The position numbers were made by a program, and so were the translations under genes. From Desulfatiglans sp. (GTDB lineage: Bacteria > Desulfobacterota > DSM-4660 > Desulfatiglandales > HGW-15), in the NCBI GenBank assembly GCA_012513605.1, contig JAAZBV010000155.1:1-64000 (forward strand): 64,000 nucleotides of DNA, written 5' to 3'. Of this stretch, positions 26,433 through 34,973 are shown piece by piece. Numbering within the stretch: position 1 is the first letter of the stretch; the number at the start of each line of letters is the position of its first letter. The notes beneath the pieces were generated by a model. It had not been told where the DNA came from and searched no databases. It saw only the letters and a program-made list of their open reading frames with translations.

Positions 26433-26835
26433 ATTCCATTACTATTCTCTTTAATTGCTAACATATTATTGACCGGCATAGTATCAGGGTATTAAATGCT
26501 ACTATATTCAGACATTTTTTTCATTTTGATACTGCTTGAAATGCTCCTACGCATTGTAACATTTCATGCTGCCTTATCATCAATAATCCGAAATATAAAA
26601 TTAACCGGAAGTATGAATGGGAAACTGCCGGTAAAGCTCAATTTAAATCTTTTTGTTAAGGCTGTTTTTAAGGCCCAGTTATTATTCAAAAAGCTATAAT
26701 GTATGGCAACAGGTTTGGGGTAAGGTGTTTTAAAAGTTTCAACCCCAATTGATAATTTGAGGACCCCTATTCTCATATTTATTTGATCAAGATTGGGCAT
26801 CCCACAATAGGTGAACAGCATCAGAAACTGGTAGT
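26433..26835. other. Gene-free AT-rich stretch
   Basis: Only frames of 67 and 103 codons exist here on opposite strands, without ribosome sites or recognisable motifs. The stretch follows the truncation point of the four-helix-bundle gene and is probably sequence left by that deletion. It ends at the metK terminator. Confidence 0.5.
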
Positions 26836-26873
26836 GGAAGAAGAACCCTCCTTTAAAGGAGGGTTCTTCTTCC
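26836..26873 (-). terminator. metK terminator, perfect 38-nt palindrome
   Basis: GGAAGAAGAACCCTCCTTT joined to its exact complement AAAGGAGGGTTCTTCTTCC makes a 19-bp stem with no spare loop bases, 12 bp past the metK stop. It is likely a strong intrinsic, possibly bidirectional, terminator. Confidence 0.8.
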
Positions 26874-26885
26874 ATATAGATTAAC

Positions 26886-28049
26886 CTATTTTACAGCCTT
26901 TTTAAGGGTCTCAACCATATCGGTCTTTTCCCAGTTGAACTCGGGAAGCTCCCTGCCAAAGTGCCCGTAGTTGCTTGTCTTGCGATATATCGGTCTTAAG
27001 AGGTCAAGCTTTTCTATAATAGCAGCAGGTCTCAGGTCAAACTCCTTCTGAACTATCTTTGTTAATTCAGCGCTTGGTAAAACGCCTGTACTGTATGCGC
27101 CTACCAGAACTGATACAGGCTCTGCCCTTCCAATGGTATAGGCAATCTGAATCTCGCATTTTTCAGCAAGCCCTGCTGCAACTATATTCTTGGCGATATA
27201 GCGGCACATGTAGGAGGCGCTTCTATCCACCTTGGATGGGTCCTTGCCTGAAAATGCCCCTCCGCCGTGGTACCCAAATCCGCCGTATGTATCCATTATT
27301 ATCTTCCTGCCGGTAAGCCCGCAGTCACCCAATGGACCGCCGACAACAAACCTGCCGGTTGTGTTGATAAAAAACTGTGTCTCCTTTGTAATCATTTCCA
27401 CGGGGATAATCTTTTTGATCACCTCTTCAACTATGGCCTGCCTCAGGGTATCATAATCCACATCCGGGTCATGTTGGGCAGCAATAACTACTGTATGAAC
27501 ACTCACGGGCTTACCATCAACATACTGGATTGTCACCTGGGTCTTCCCGTCCGGCCTGAGCCAGGGAAGCTTGCCTGATTTGCGCACATGAGTAAGCCTC
27601 TGGGCCAGGTTATGTGCAAGATAAATGGGCATGGGCATAAGTACAGGTGTCTCTTTGCATGCAAACCCAAACATAAGCCCCTGGTCGCCAGCTCCCTGCT
27701 CCTTAAAGAGCCCCTTTCCATCTACACCCTGAGCTATATCAGGGCTCTGCTTGTCTATGGATGACAACACAGCGCATGTCTCACAGTCAAATCCCATTGC
27801 AGAGCCTGTATAACCTATACTCTTGATGGTATCCCTTACCACATCCGGCAGATCAACATATGCATTTGTGGTTATCTCGCCAGCGATCATGGCCATACCT
27901 GTGGTTACCAGGGTCTCACAGGCCACCCTTGAATACTTATCCTGTTCAAGCATCTTGTCCAGAATATGATCCGATATCTGATCCGCAACCTTGTCAGGAT
28001 GCCCTTCAGTAACTGATTCCGATGTAAATAAAAAATTTGCCTTTTTCAT
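26886..28049 (-). CDS. metK: S-adenosylmethionine synthase MetK
   Basis: A 387-residue methionine adenosyltransferase making SAM from methionine and ATP. Signatures: [16 protein letters not shown] near the N terminus, [35 protein letters not shown], and [19 protein letters not shown]. Length is normal. AAGGAG lies 7 bases before the ATG. It is the last gene of a minus-strand run with panC and the nucleoside kinase, but a 38-bp gap and SAM-specific role make co-regulation with panC uncertain. No SAM riboswitch is evident upstream. Confidence 0.97.
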   Translation of the reverse strand: MKKANFLFTSESVTEGHPDKVADQISDHILDKMLEQDKYSRVACETLVTTGMAMIAGEITTNAYVDLPDVVRDTIKSIGYTGSAMGFDCETCAVLSSIDKQSPDIAQGVDGKGLFKEQGAGDQGLMFGFACKETPVLMPMPIYLAHNLAQRLTHVRKSGKLPWLRPDGKTQVTIQYVDGKPVSVHTVVIAAQHDPDVDYDTLRQAIVEEVIKKIIPVEMITKETQFFINTTGRFVVGGPLGDCGLTGRKIIMDTYGGFGYHGGGAFSGKDPSKVDRSASYMCRYIAKNIVAAGLAEKCEIQIAYTIGRAEPVSVLVGAYSTGVLPSAELTKIVQKEFDLRPAAIIEKLDLLRPIYRKTSNYGHFGRELPEFNWEKTDMVETLKKAVK

Positions 28050-28087
28050 CAGAAACTCCTTTCTTTATTTAAATATAACAACATTTA

Positions 28088-28954
28088 TTAACCGATATTT
28101 ATCAGGCAGTTATCAATAAGCCTTGTACTACCTACCTTAACAGCCAGTGCAAGCAGGCTTTGTTTCTTAAGAACACTAATATCCTCTAAGGTATCAGGGT
28201 CGCATATATTTATATAATCTATATTTGTAAAGGGAAATGATAGTATCAATTCACTGATTGATGCAATGATGTTTTTGCTCTCCCTCTCACCCTCTCCAGC
28301 GAGTCTATTGGCCATATCCATCGCCTTTTTAAGGCTCAATGCTGACTTTCTTTCTTCCGGGTTTAGATATTTGTTTCTGGAACTCATTGCCAGGCCATCA
28401 GGCTCCCTGACTGTAGGCACACCGATTATCTCAATATCCATGTTAAGGTCTTTTACCATGCGCCTGATTACTGCTAACTGCTGATAATCCTTCTGACCGA
28501 ACACGGCCATATGGGGCTTTATGATATTAAAGAGCTTGGCAACCACTGTTGTTACACCTTCAAAATGGCCGGGCCGGGATCTGCCGCACAGATGCCTTGT
28601 AATATTATCTACCCTGACCACACTCTGAAAACCCGCAGGGTACATCTCATTCACAGGGGGCATAAAAACCATATCCACCCCTTCACCCTTTGCCTTTTTC
28701 AAATCCCCCTCTGTATCTCTGGGGTATTTTTCAAAATCTTCATTAGGCCCGAACTGAGTCGGATTCACAAACAGGCTCATAACAACAAAATCAGAGCGTT
28801 TTCTCACCTGCCTGATCAGCTCAAGATGCCCCTCATGCAAAAAGCCCAGTGTCGGGAAAAGCCCTATCTTTTTTCCTGAAAGCCTTATCCCCTCTGACCT
28901 TGCCTGCATCTCTTGTGCTGACTCTATGATTTCTATTATTGATTCTATTCCCAT
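28088..28954 (-). CDS. panC: Pantothenate synthetase PanC
   Basis: A 288-residue ATP-dependent ligase joining pantoate and beta-alanine. It has FPTLGFLHEGHLELIRQVRK (HIGH-like motif), SLFVNPTQFGPNEDFEKYPR, GQKDYQQLAVIRRMVKDL and the KMSKS-like AMSSRNKYLNPEER. It starts 3 bp after the nucleoside kinase stop, so the two share a message. panB and panD are not in the window. Confidence 0.96.
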   Translation of the reverse strand: MGIESIIEIIESAQEMQARSEGIRLSGKKIGLFPTLGFLHEGHLELIRQVRKRSDFVVMSLFVNPTQFGPNEDFEKYPRDTEGDLKKAKGEGVDMVFMPPVNEMYPAGFQSVVRVDNITRHLCGRSRPGHFEGVTTVVAKLFNIIKPHMAVFGQKDYQQLAVIRRMVKDLNMDIEIIGVPTVREPDGLAMSSRNKYLNPEERKSALSLKKAMDMANRLAGEGERESKNIIASISELILSFPFTNIDYINICDPDTLEDISVLKKQSLLALAVKVGSTRLIDNCLINIG

Positions 28955-28957
28955 AAC

Positions 28958-29596
28958 CTACTTTCTCGAACTTGCAGGCACATAATACTGCACCCCGGAT
29001 TTTATTTTATTTATTTCATTAACAAGGTCTTCAAAGTCCTCTTTGACATTTACAAAATCTATCTCAGATGCATTGATAACGAGCAGGGGAGAATCAGTAT
29101 AATGGAAAAAATAATCATTAAACAGCCTGTTGACCTTATCCAGGTATTTCACATTAATAGAGCGCTCATAATCCCTGTTTCTTTTCTTTATACGTTCAAC
29201 AAGCACCTCTGTTTTGGCCTGTAAAAAAACAACCAGATCAGGCGGTTTTATATTCTTTTTAAGTATCTGATACATCTGGTCATACAGGTAATACTCACTC
29301 TCATCAAGGTTGGCCTTTGCGTATATCCTGTCTTTATCAAACATAAAGTCGGTAAATACCGGCCTTTTAATAGGATCAAGTTTATCAAGTTCAAGGGAAT
29401 GCTGATAACGCCTCATCAGAAAAAACATCTGTATCTGAAACCTGTAGTGTTTCGGATTTTTGTAAAATTTGCTTAAGTATGGGTTATCCTCAGTATGTTC
29501 CAGGAGCTCCTGGCCATTCATATGCTGGGCCAGTTTTTTAACAAAACTGCTCTTTCCAACACCAAGAGGCCCCTCTATTACAATATGATTATTAAT
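28958..29596 (-). CDS. Deoxynucleoside kinase family protein, apparent ATT start
   Basis: A deoxyadenosine/deoxyguanosine-kinase-type protein of 212 residues. The first ATG (29521) would omit the nucleotide-binding loop. The frame upstream encodes INNHIVIEGPLGVGKSSFVK, which holds the complete P-loop, so translation must begin earlier. The only candidate behind a ribosome site is ATT at 29594-29596, 7 bases after AAAAAGGGA; a TGA closes the frame 13 codons upstream. Other family features: DFMFDKDRIYAKANLDE (ERS/DRx region) and ERIKKRNRDYERSI (lid). It would phosphorylate deoxynucleosides for salvage. Confidence 0.85.
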   Translation of the reverse strand: MNNHIVIEGPLGVGKSSFVKKLAQHMNGQELLEHTEDNPYLSKFYKNPKHYRFQIQMFFLMRRYQHSLELDKLDPIKRPVFTDFMFDKDRIYAKANLDESEYYLYDQMYQILKKNIKPPDLVVFLQAKTEVLVERIKKRNRDYERSINVKYLDKVNRLFNDYFFHYTDSPLLVINASEIDFVNVKEDFEDLVNEINKIKSGVQYYVPASSRK

Positions 29597-29853
29597 GGCT
29601 GTTCCCTTTTTAAAAAAGCTAAGTTTAAATATACGTCAGAACATGAAGAAAGACGAAATCAATTAACATTGACAGCACAATTTGTCAAGGAACCTTAACC
29701 CCCAAAACTATCTATTTAACAGGGTTTATAATTCATTCTACCATGAAGCTGGAAATCGCTTGACATGGCAGCTAATTCCAACTATTACGCTTTCAAATTC
29801 CCTGATATCAGAGATAATTTATTAGGCATTAATGCCATAAGGACATTTAGTTT

Positions 29854-30366
29854 ATGACTGAAAACTTGGCAAAATGGTACGCTGTTCACACAAGAAGCAG
29901 GTTTGAACAGAAGGTATATGACGGTATTTTCGGTAAATCCATTGAGGTGTTTCTGCCCAGGATACAGGTAATGAGCAGGAGGACAGACAGGGTAAAAAAG
30001 ATAATGGTGCCCCTGATCCCCGGTTATGTGTTTGTAAACAGCGCGCTTGCGCCTGATGAACACATAAACATCCTTAAAACGCCCGGCGTGGTGCAACTGG
30101 TAGGTTTCAAGGGAAAGCCCGTGCCTGCAAATGATGAAGAGATCCAATCTTTGATGATATTGAACGGCACTGACCGGACAGTCCAGAACAGAGAATTCAT
30201 GAAGACTGGTGACAGGATCAAGATCGTGAGCGGCCCATTAAAAAACCTCACGGGCTTTTACCTGCATCATAAGGGACAGAACGATAAGGTTGTCGTATCT
30301 GTTGAGCTGATAAACAGATCCATGGAAATAGCCATTGAAGACTGGGCGCTTGAAAGGATTGAGTAA
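29854..30366 (+). CDS. NusG-like antiterminator (RfaH/UpxY/LoaP class)
   Basis: A 170-residue NusG paralogue. The NGN domain is clear: KWYAVHTRSRFEQKVYDGIF, EVFLPRIQVMSRRTDRVKKI and PLIPGYVFVNSAL. The C-terminal KOW domain is MKTGDRIKIVSGPLKNLTGF. Such specialised NusG proteins relieve termination in long polysaccharide or metabolite operons. None is adjacent here: the next gene is a convergent TPR gene. No ops-type element is visible upstream. It probably acts in trans on a locus outside the window, or its target has been lost. Confidence 0.87.
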   Translation: MTENLAKWYAVHTRSRFEQKVYDGIFGKSIEVFLPRIQVMSRRTDRVKKIMVPLIPGYVFVNSALAPDEHINILKTPGVVQLVGFKGKPVPANDEEIQSLMILNGTDRTVQNREFMKTGDRIKIVSGPLKNLTGFYLHHKGQNDKVVVSVELINRSMEIAIEDWALERIE

Positions 30367-30387
30367 CCTTTACCTCTTATTGCGGCC

Positions 30388-30819
30388 CTATTCCTTTATG
30401 CTCTCCAGCCGGGCCTGGAGCTTTTCAGCCTTATCCACCATTCCCAGCACCTCGTTGCATTTAACCATGTTCTCCAGTATGCCTGCGAGCTGAGGATGAT
30501 CCTTTCCAAGAAGGGCCTCTGCAATCTGTAATGACCGCTCATAAAGCGCCTCTGCCTTCTCATACTTTCCCTGGTTGATATATAGCAGCGCTATATTATT
30601 TAAAGATGCAGAGACATAGGGGTGCTCCTCACCATATGTTTTTATTGCCACCTGCAAGGCCTCTTCAGCCACCTTTATGGCCTCTTCGGTCTTACCCTGT
30701 TTATAGAGTGTTGCAAGCCTTGCATTGAGCTTGTTGTATAGTTCTTCCTGCGCAACAGCTACCAGGCTAAAAGAAGTTACCAGGATCACTATTAATGCGA
30801 TTTTTAATAATGCTCTCAT
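30388..30819 (-). CDS. Exported tetratricopeptide-repeat protein
   Basis: A 143-residue protein with a Sec signal peptide (LLKIALIVILVTSFSLVAVAQ) and about two and a half kinesin-light-chain-type TPRs: YKQGKTEEAIKVAEEALQVA, VSASLNNIALLYINQGKYEK and LAGILENMVKCNEVLGMVDK. It probably acts as a periplasmic protein-interaction module; no partner is evident. TCTCCTCC-complement (GGAGGAGA) precedes its ATG. It converges with the RfaH-like gene with a 21-bp gap. Confidence 0.85.
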   Translation of the reverse strand: MRALLKIALIVILVTSFSLVAVAQEELYNKLNARLATLYKQGKTEEAIKVAEEALQVAIKTYGEEHPYVSASLNNIALLYINQGKYEKAEALYERSLQIAEALLGKDHPQLAGILENMVKCNEVLGMVDKAEKLQARLESIKE

Positions 30820-31103
30820 ATCTGTCTCCTCCTTTTTATCAAGAAGTTATCAGGTTAAAGGCTATGATGTTTTAGTGATCAGTTACCCGTGTTACAATTT
30901 TAAAAATCACAGTTTACATAACAAACCTGTAAAAAGGGCAGGTTGAATCCGGATGAATCGAGAATGGAGGCAAATATTTCTTTAACAGGAGAAAAATACT
31001 ATTTTCAGTTTGAATTGTGTTAACGCCCCTGAATTTTTGTTCATTATAGACCAGCCCTGTAATTTTGTGAAGTTTTTATTTTCAATGATGGGAGTTTAAA
31101 CAA
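30820..31103. other. Intergenic stretch without visible genes
   Basis: Upstream region of the TPR gene, and beyond it the tail of the phosphoesterase operon. No frame with coding features and no repeat was recognised. The phosphoesterase terminator follows at 31104. Confidence 0.5.
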
Positions 31104-31140
31104 ATATCGGGGTAGAGTCATTATTCCTCTTCCCCGATAT
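31104..31140 (-). terminator. Terminator of SPFH/phosphoesterase operon
   Basis: ATATCGGGG and CCCCGATAT form a 9-bp stem around a 19-nt loop, and on the minus strand TTTGTTTAAA follows. It lies 94 bp past the phosphoesterase stop and uses the same TATCGGGG word as the terminator at 37564-37609 behind the paralogous gene. Confidence 0.6.
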
Positions 31141-31233
31141 GCTAAAGCTTAAGACTATCGTCTTATAAGCAGAGGTTTAAATCTATTAATATATAATTAA
31201 ATACATCTCTTATTTTTCCTGCTATTTAGCCTG

Positions 31234-33069
31234 TCATGGAACAGCTTCAATATCCATGGCGACAGCAAAATCAGCATTGTAATTAAGCACAGCCCATGCG
31301 GTTTTTGTTTTTGGGTCAATCCCATAGGTGCCCAGGCCATATTCGGGCCGGTATTTTCCAAAGATGAATTTCTTTTTTCCCCCGAAATTTTCATCAACCG
31401 CATTAACCCATTTCCCATCAGCAAAGGTTGCAATCGAGGTCTTGCCCTTTTTAAGTGAATAGCCATCGCCTGCTTCAAAAGAAATGGACAGGACATAGAT
31501 ATCTGTCCTGTTATTCATCCCCAATTCAGACATCCCCCATATGGAAAGGATATCGCTTTTGAGTAAATTATTATCAGGGTTTTTTACCCAGCCTGTCTCA
31601 ACCGCCTTTGTCAACCCACGTTTATTGGCATCAACAGATGCGCTGTTATTGAATCCATAAAGTATCCTGGCGCTTGTTTTATCAAAACTGTCACTTACAA
31701 CATTATATGACTCACCCTGTTCAATCTGGAACTCCCTGCCATTAAGGCTGTACCCAAAGCTCTCTTTTTTAACAAAATGAAACTCCGGCGCTACGCCCTT
31801 TGGATACTCCGGATTATTTTCTCCGAATGGAAAACTTTTGCCTGACTGAAAATTCCCCCTTGAATCAGCATAATAATCTGCTGACATCCTCGGCCCGTCT
31901 ACCGTATAGATATAATACCCTATGTTATTTCCTTCCTGTGATAAAGATACTTCACGCCCTTTTTGATTATACCACTGATCCGGTACTGTAACATTACCCT
32001 GCCTGTCTTTTTTAGGAAAGGGGATAGGTGAAGGAGAATAAAATTTAGTGCTCAATCCTGCGGCTATTATCTCCTGTATCTGTGCATTGCCATCCGGGCT
32101 TTTTAATATTGACCTGTGATGTATGTGGTCATGGGCCCCCAGGTATAATTCAACCCCGTTTTTATCCAGACTTGTAAAAAAGGCGTTTTGCCCTTCAGGA
32201 TTATGGTCCATTCCATAAGATTCCTGCCCTAAAGTGGTGTTCGGATTAAAGGGAGAATCCGTATGGTTCTGGCCCATTGGAGCGCGATGGGCTAAAATAA
32301 TGGCATGGGTGGTATTGCGTCCGGTTTTATCAAGTCTCTCTGTTATCCATTCCTGCTGTGAAGGTATGGGATAGTTTTTGCACTCCTTTGCCCAGTATGG
32401 ATATTTAATACCATTTATCTCCCTCTCGGTTGTCTCACATTTAATATCTTCTGTGTCCAGGATAACAAATCTGATATTGCCTCCATCCGGGCCATAGTCA
32501 AAGGAGTAGCTTAACCCTTGAAGCTCATTGCTGTATTTTCCATCCAGTGTTACAGGGCTTGAAAGATTATATGCCCCATACATCTCCTTTTGTGTCTGCG
32601 GAAAATTTTCAAGCATGGCCTTTATTTCTGCCTCAACAGGGGCATAATTATATAGCCAGCCATATGACTCATGGTTTCCCCTTACCGGAAACAGGCCAAT
32701 ACCTGCATCATATAATGGTTTTGCGAATTCCGCTCTTGTTGCCATTGCCCCTGGTTTGGCCCTGTCAGACAGGTCTCCAAGTGCAATGACAAGTTTTACT
32801 TTATGTTTGATGAATTCATCATTTACCTGCCTGATCATGGCCCCTGATACAAAATTGGGGTTTGCAGCATCTTCTGCAATCGTCCACTGAGTATCGCCAT
32901 GCACACCAAATGACCATGCATCTGTTGACTGGTATCGTCCCCCGCCCTCAGCATGGGCAAATGGAGAGAAAAAAGGCTGAAATAAAACAGATGCGGCTAG
33001 CAGTAAGGTCACAAGTATTATTTGAGCAAATTTAACAGTATTGTTGATTGGTTTAATGTATCCTGTCAT
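31234..33069 (-). CDS. Exported calcineurin-like metallophosphoesterase 1
   Basis: A 611-residue periplasmic or secreted protein; signal peptide to about residue 40 (FFSPFAHA). Motifs: GVHGDTQWTI (metal Asp59, with DTQ where many family members have DxH), VIALGDLSDRA (GDxxDR), FPVRGNHESYG (GNHE), IILAHRAPMG (His) and LGAHDHIHHRS (HDH). The C-terminal 180 residues form a separate beta-rich domain ending YGLGTYGIDPKTKTAWAVLN. It begins 15 bp after the HflK gene stop, so it is the last cistron of the CDF-SPFH operon. It is a close paralogue of 37678-39777. The substrate is unknown. Confidence 0.88.
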   Translation of the reverse strand: MTGYIKPINNTVKFAQIILVTLLLAASVLFQPFFSPFAHAEGGGRYQSTDAWSFGVHGDTQWTIAEDAANPNFVSGAMIRQVNDEFIKHKVKLVIALGDLSDRAKPGAMATRAEFAKPLYDAGIGLFPVRGNHESYGWLYNYAPVEAEIKAMLENFPQTQKEMYGAYNLSSPVTLDGKYSNELQGLSYSFDYGPDGGNIRFVILDTEDIKCETTEREINGIKYPYWAKECKNYPIPSQQEWITERLDKTGRNTTHAIILAHRAPMGQNHTDSPFNPNTTLGQESYGMDHNPEGQNAFFTSLDKNGVELYLGAHDHIHHRSILKSPDGNAQIQEIIAAGLSTKFYSPSPIPFPKKDRQGNVTVPDQWYNQKGREVSLSQEGNNIGYYIYTVDGPRMSADYYADSRGNFQSGKSFPFGENNPEYPKGVAPEFHFVKKESFGYSLNGREFQIEQGESYNVVSDSFDKTSARILYGFNNSASVDANKRGLTKAVETGWVKNPDNNLLKSDILSIWGMSELGMNNRTDIYVLSISFEAGDGYSLKKGKTSIATFADGKWVNAVDENFGGKKKFIFGKYRPEYGLGTYGIDPKTKTAWAVLNYNADFAVAMDIEAVP

Positions 33070-33084
33070 CTATATCACATCCAC

Positions 33085-34056
33085 CTAATTCGAAAGCAAT
33101 CTAAGATTTATGACCCTTTTTTTACCCGTATTATCAACCAGTATTATCTTTTCCAGTTCCGGAAATTTCTGCTGAATAAAATCCAGGTACATCCTCTGCT
33201 TTGTTATCTCTTTTGCCTTGCTGTACTCATTGAGTTGCTGTTTAAAACGGTCTGCATCTCCCTGTGCATGACTTATCACCTGTGTTCTGTAACCCCATGC
33301 CTCCTCTGTTATCTGCATGGCCATGCCTTTTGTCTTTGGGATATTCTGGTTTCTATAGGATTCCGCATTGTTTATCAGTTCTCTTTTCTGAATCTGCGCA
33401 TTGATAACCCGCTCAAAATAATCCCTTACCGCCTTAATGGGTGAAACATCCTTTATCTCTATATCATTGATACCGAGCCCGCTGTTTAGTGAATCAAGAT
33501 TTTCCTGGATCTCTTTTTTCAGATATACCTCAACACTTTTTTTACCAACTGTGAGGATGTCATCAACTGTTTTTCCTGCAAGGCTGTTGATAACCGCTGC
33601 GCAGGCGGTATGTTTTAAAAAATCCTCACTGCTGTTAATGTTAAAGAGGTATTTGACAGGATCAACAATATTATACCTGATAACAAAATCGATAAAGACA
33701 ATATTATTATCACCTGTAATACAGTATATAGACAGCCCGGTTATATCCCGAAATTCATTTTTTTCATCACTGGCTTGCTTAAGAGAAAAGTCTATTATAT
33801 CCATTGAATGGGTTGTTTTTACCGGGACCTTTGTTACAGTATCTATTGGCCACGGCAGCCTGTAATGACCGCCAGGTTCCACCTTGCCATCTATCACCTT
33901 CCCGAATCTCTGAATAACGCCCAGCTCACTTTCTGATACCTTATATATTCCTGATAAGAGATATATAATTGCCAACCCGGCCAGGATTACAGAGACAAAA
34001 TATTTTATAAGAGAGGATGCAGTATCTTTTAGATGATGTCTTATTGTCTTACTCAT
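33085..34056 (-). CDS. HflK-like SPFH protein
   Basis: A 323-residue membrane-anchored SPFH (band 7) protein. N-terminal cytoplasmic stub, one helix (FVSVILAGLAIIYLLSGIY), then SELGVIQRFGKVIDGKVEPG and HYRLPWPIDTVTKVPV, which are HflK hallmarks, and an extended C-terminal helix rich in A, E, Q and K. HflK and HflC normally form a large cage around FtsH and modulate membrane proteolysis. Here the gene lies 12 bp after an HflC gene and 15 bp before a phosphoesterase gene. It is the second HflK-type domain in this operon. Confidence 0.9.
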   Translation of the reverse strand: MSKTIRHHLKDTASSLIKYFVSVILAGLAIIYLLSGIYKVSESELGVIQRFGKVIDGKVEPGGHYRLPWPIDTVTKVPVKTTHSMDIIDFSLKQASDEKNEFRDITGLSIYCITGDNNIVFIDFVIRYNIVDPVKYLFNINSSEDFLKHTACAAVINSLAGKTVDDILTVGKKSVEVYLKKEIQENLDSLNSGLGINDIEIKDVSPIKAVRDYFERVINAQIQKRELINNAESYRNQNIPKTKGMAMQITEEAWGYRTQVISHAQGDADRFKQQLNEYSKAKEITKQRMYLDFIQQKFPELEKIILVDNTGKKRVINLRLLSN

Positions 34057-34068
34057 TTTACTGCTTCC

Positions 34069-34959
34069 CTATTGCCCGGTTTTTGATTTCAGATCTTTTG
34101 CATTGAGGTATTCAAACAAATCAGAGTCTGTTGATAAAACCAGTGTAGTATTTTTATCCAGTATCTGCGAATAGACCTGGAGTGATTTTACAAATTTGAA
34201 AAACTCAGGGTCTTCCTTGTATGCGTCAGCATATATCCTCAGAGCCTCTTTATCCCCTTCACCCTTTATCTCTTCTGCCTCTTTGTATGCGGCGGCCAGA
34301 AGCTCTTTTACCTCCCTGTCGGTGTTTGCCCTGATTTTTGTGGCCTCCTCTTCTCCTTCTGCCGTATATTTAACAGCCTCTTTTGTCCTCTCAGCCTTCA
34401 TCCTCTGATAAACCGCATTACTGACCACTGACGGGTAGATTATTTTTTTAAGGCCAACCTGGATGATCTCAATACCGTATCTGGAGGTGGTTCTTGCATT
34501 GGCCTCCTTTGTCAATCTCTCATAAATCTCCTGGAGCTTTACATTTCCAGGAGTGGTATTGATAATTTTATCAAGCTCGTAATCGCTTAGAATTATTCCA
34601 AGCTGTGAATTAACAAGGTCCCCAAGCTTCAATTTGGCATTCTCAACATTGTTGAGCGCCTGGAAAAAGGTCTCAGGGTTATCAAGTTTCCATGCTATGT
34701 AGCATGTTACAATAATAGGGTTTTTGTCTTTTAATAACAGTTGCAGTGTCTGCGCTTCAAAACAATTGATTTTGCTGTCAAATATGTTTACCTTCTGCCA
34801 GGGCAATTTGGCATGGATTCCGGCTGTATCCACACTTTTAATGGCCCTGCCCCACTGGGTGATTATTACATTTGTGCCTTCATTGACTGTAAACAGTATC
34901 CCATACAGTGACAAAACGATAATGACTAAAACTGATAAGATGAGGAGAATTTTTTTCAT
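34069..34959 (-). CDS. hflC: HflC-like SPFH protein
   Basis: A 296-residue SPFH protein with N-terminal anchor KKILLILSVLVIIVLSLYGI, the HflC-type VNEGTNVIITQWGRAIKSVD and AGIHAKLPWQKVNIFD, and the strongly conserved helical segment KAERTKEAVKYTAEGEEEAT. The frame is open further, but ATG at 34959 follows AAGGGG by 9 bases and is preferred to 34992, which lies inside the upstream gene. It is flanked by two HflK-type genes, one fused to a transporter, so it may pair with either. Confidence 0.92.
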   Translation of the reverse strand: MKKILLILSVLVIIVLSLYGILFTVNEGTNVIITQWGRAIKSVDTAGIHAKLPWQKVNIFDSKINCFEAQTLQLLLKDKNPIIVTCYIAWKLDNPETFFQALNNVENAKLKLGDLVNSQLGIILSDYELDKIINTTPGNVKLQEIYERLTKEANARTTSRYGIEIIQVGLKKIIYPSVVSNAVYQRMKAERTKEAVKYTAEGEEEATKIRANTDREVKELLAAAYKEAEEIKGEGDKEALRIYADAYKEDPEFFKFVKSLQVYSQILDKNTTLVLSTDSDLFEYLNAKDLKSKTGQ

Positions 34960-34973
34960 ACTATTTGGCCCCT

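Noticed and set aside
26496-26875. Frames of 67 (+) and 103 (-) codons in the gap before metK
   Set aside because: No ribosome site, no recognisable motif, hydrophobic AT-driven composition, and they overlap each other and the metK terminator.
26886-28120. SAM riboswitch for metK
   Set aside because: The 38-bp gap upstream of metK is filled by an ordinary ribosome site after panC; no aptamer-like pattern was found.
31197-31496. 99-codon minus-strand frame overlapping the end of phosphoesterase 1
   Set aside because: It lies in another frame of a conserved C-terminal domain and has no ribosome site or motif.
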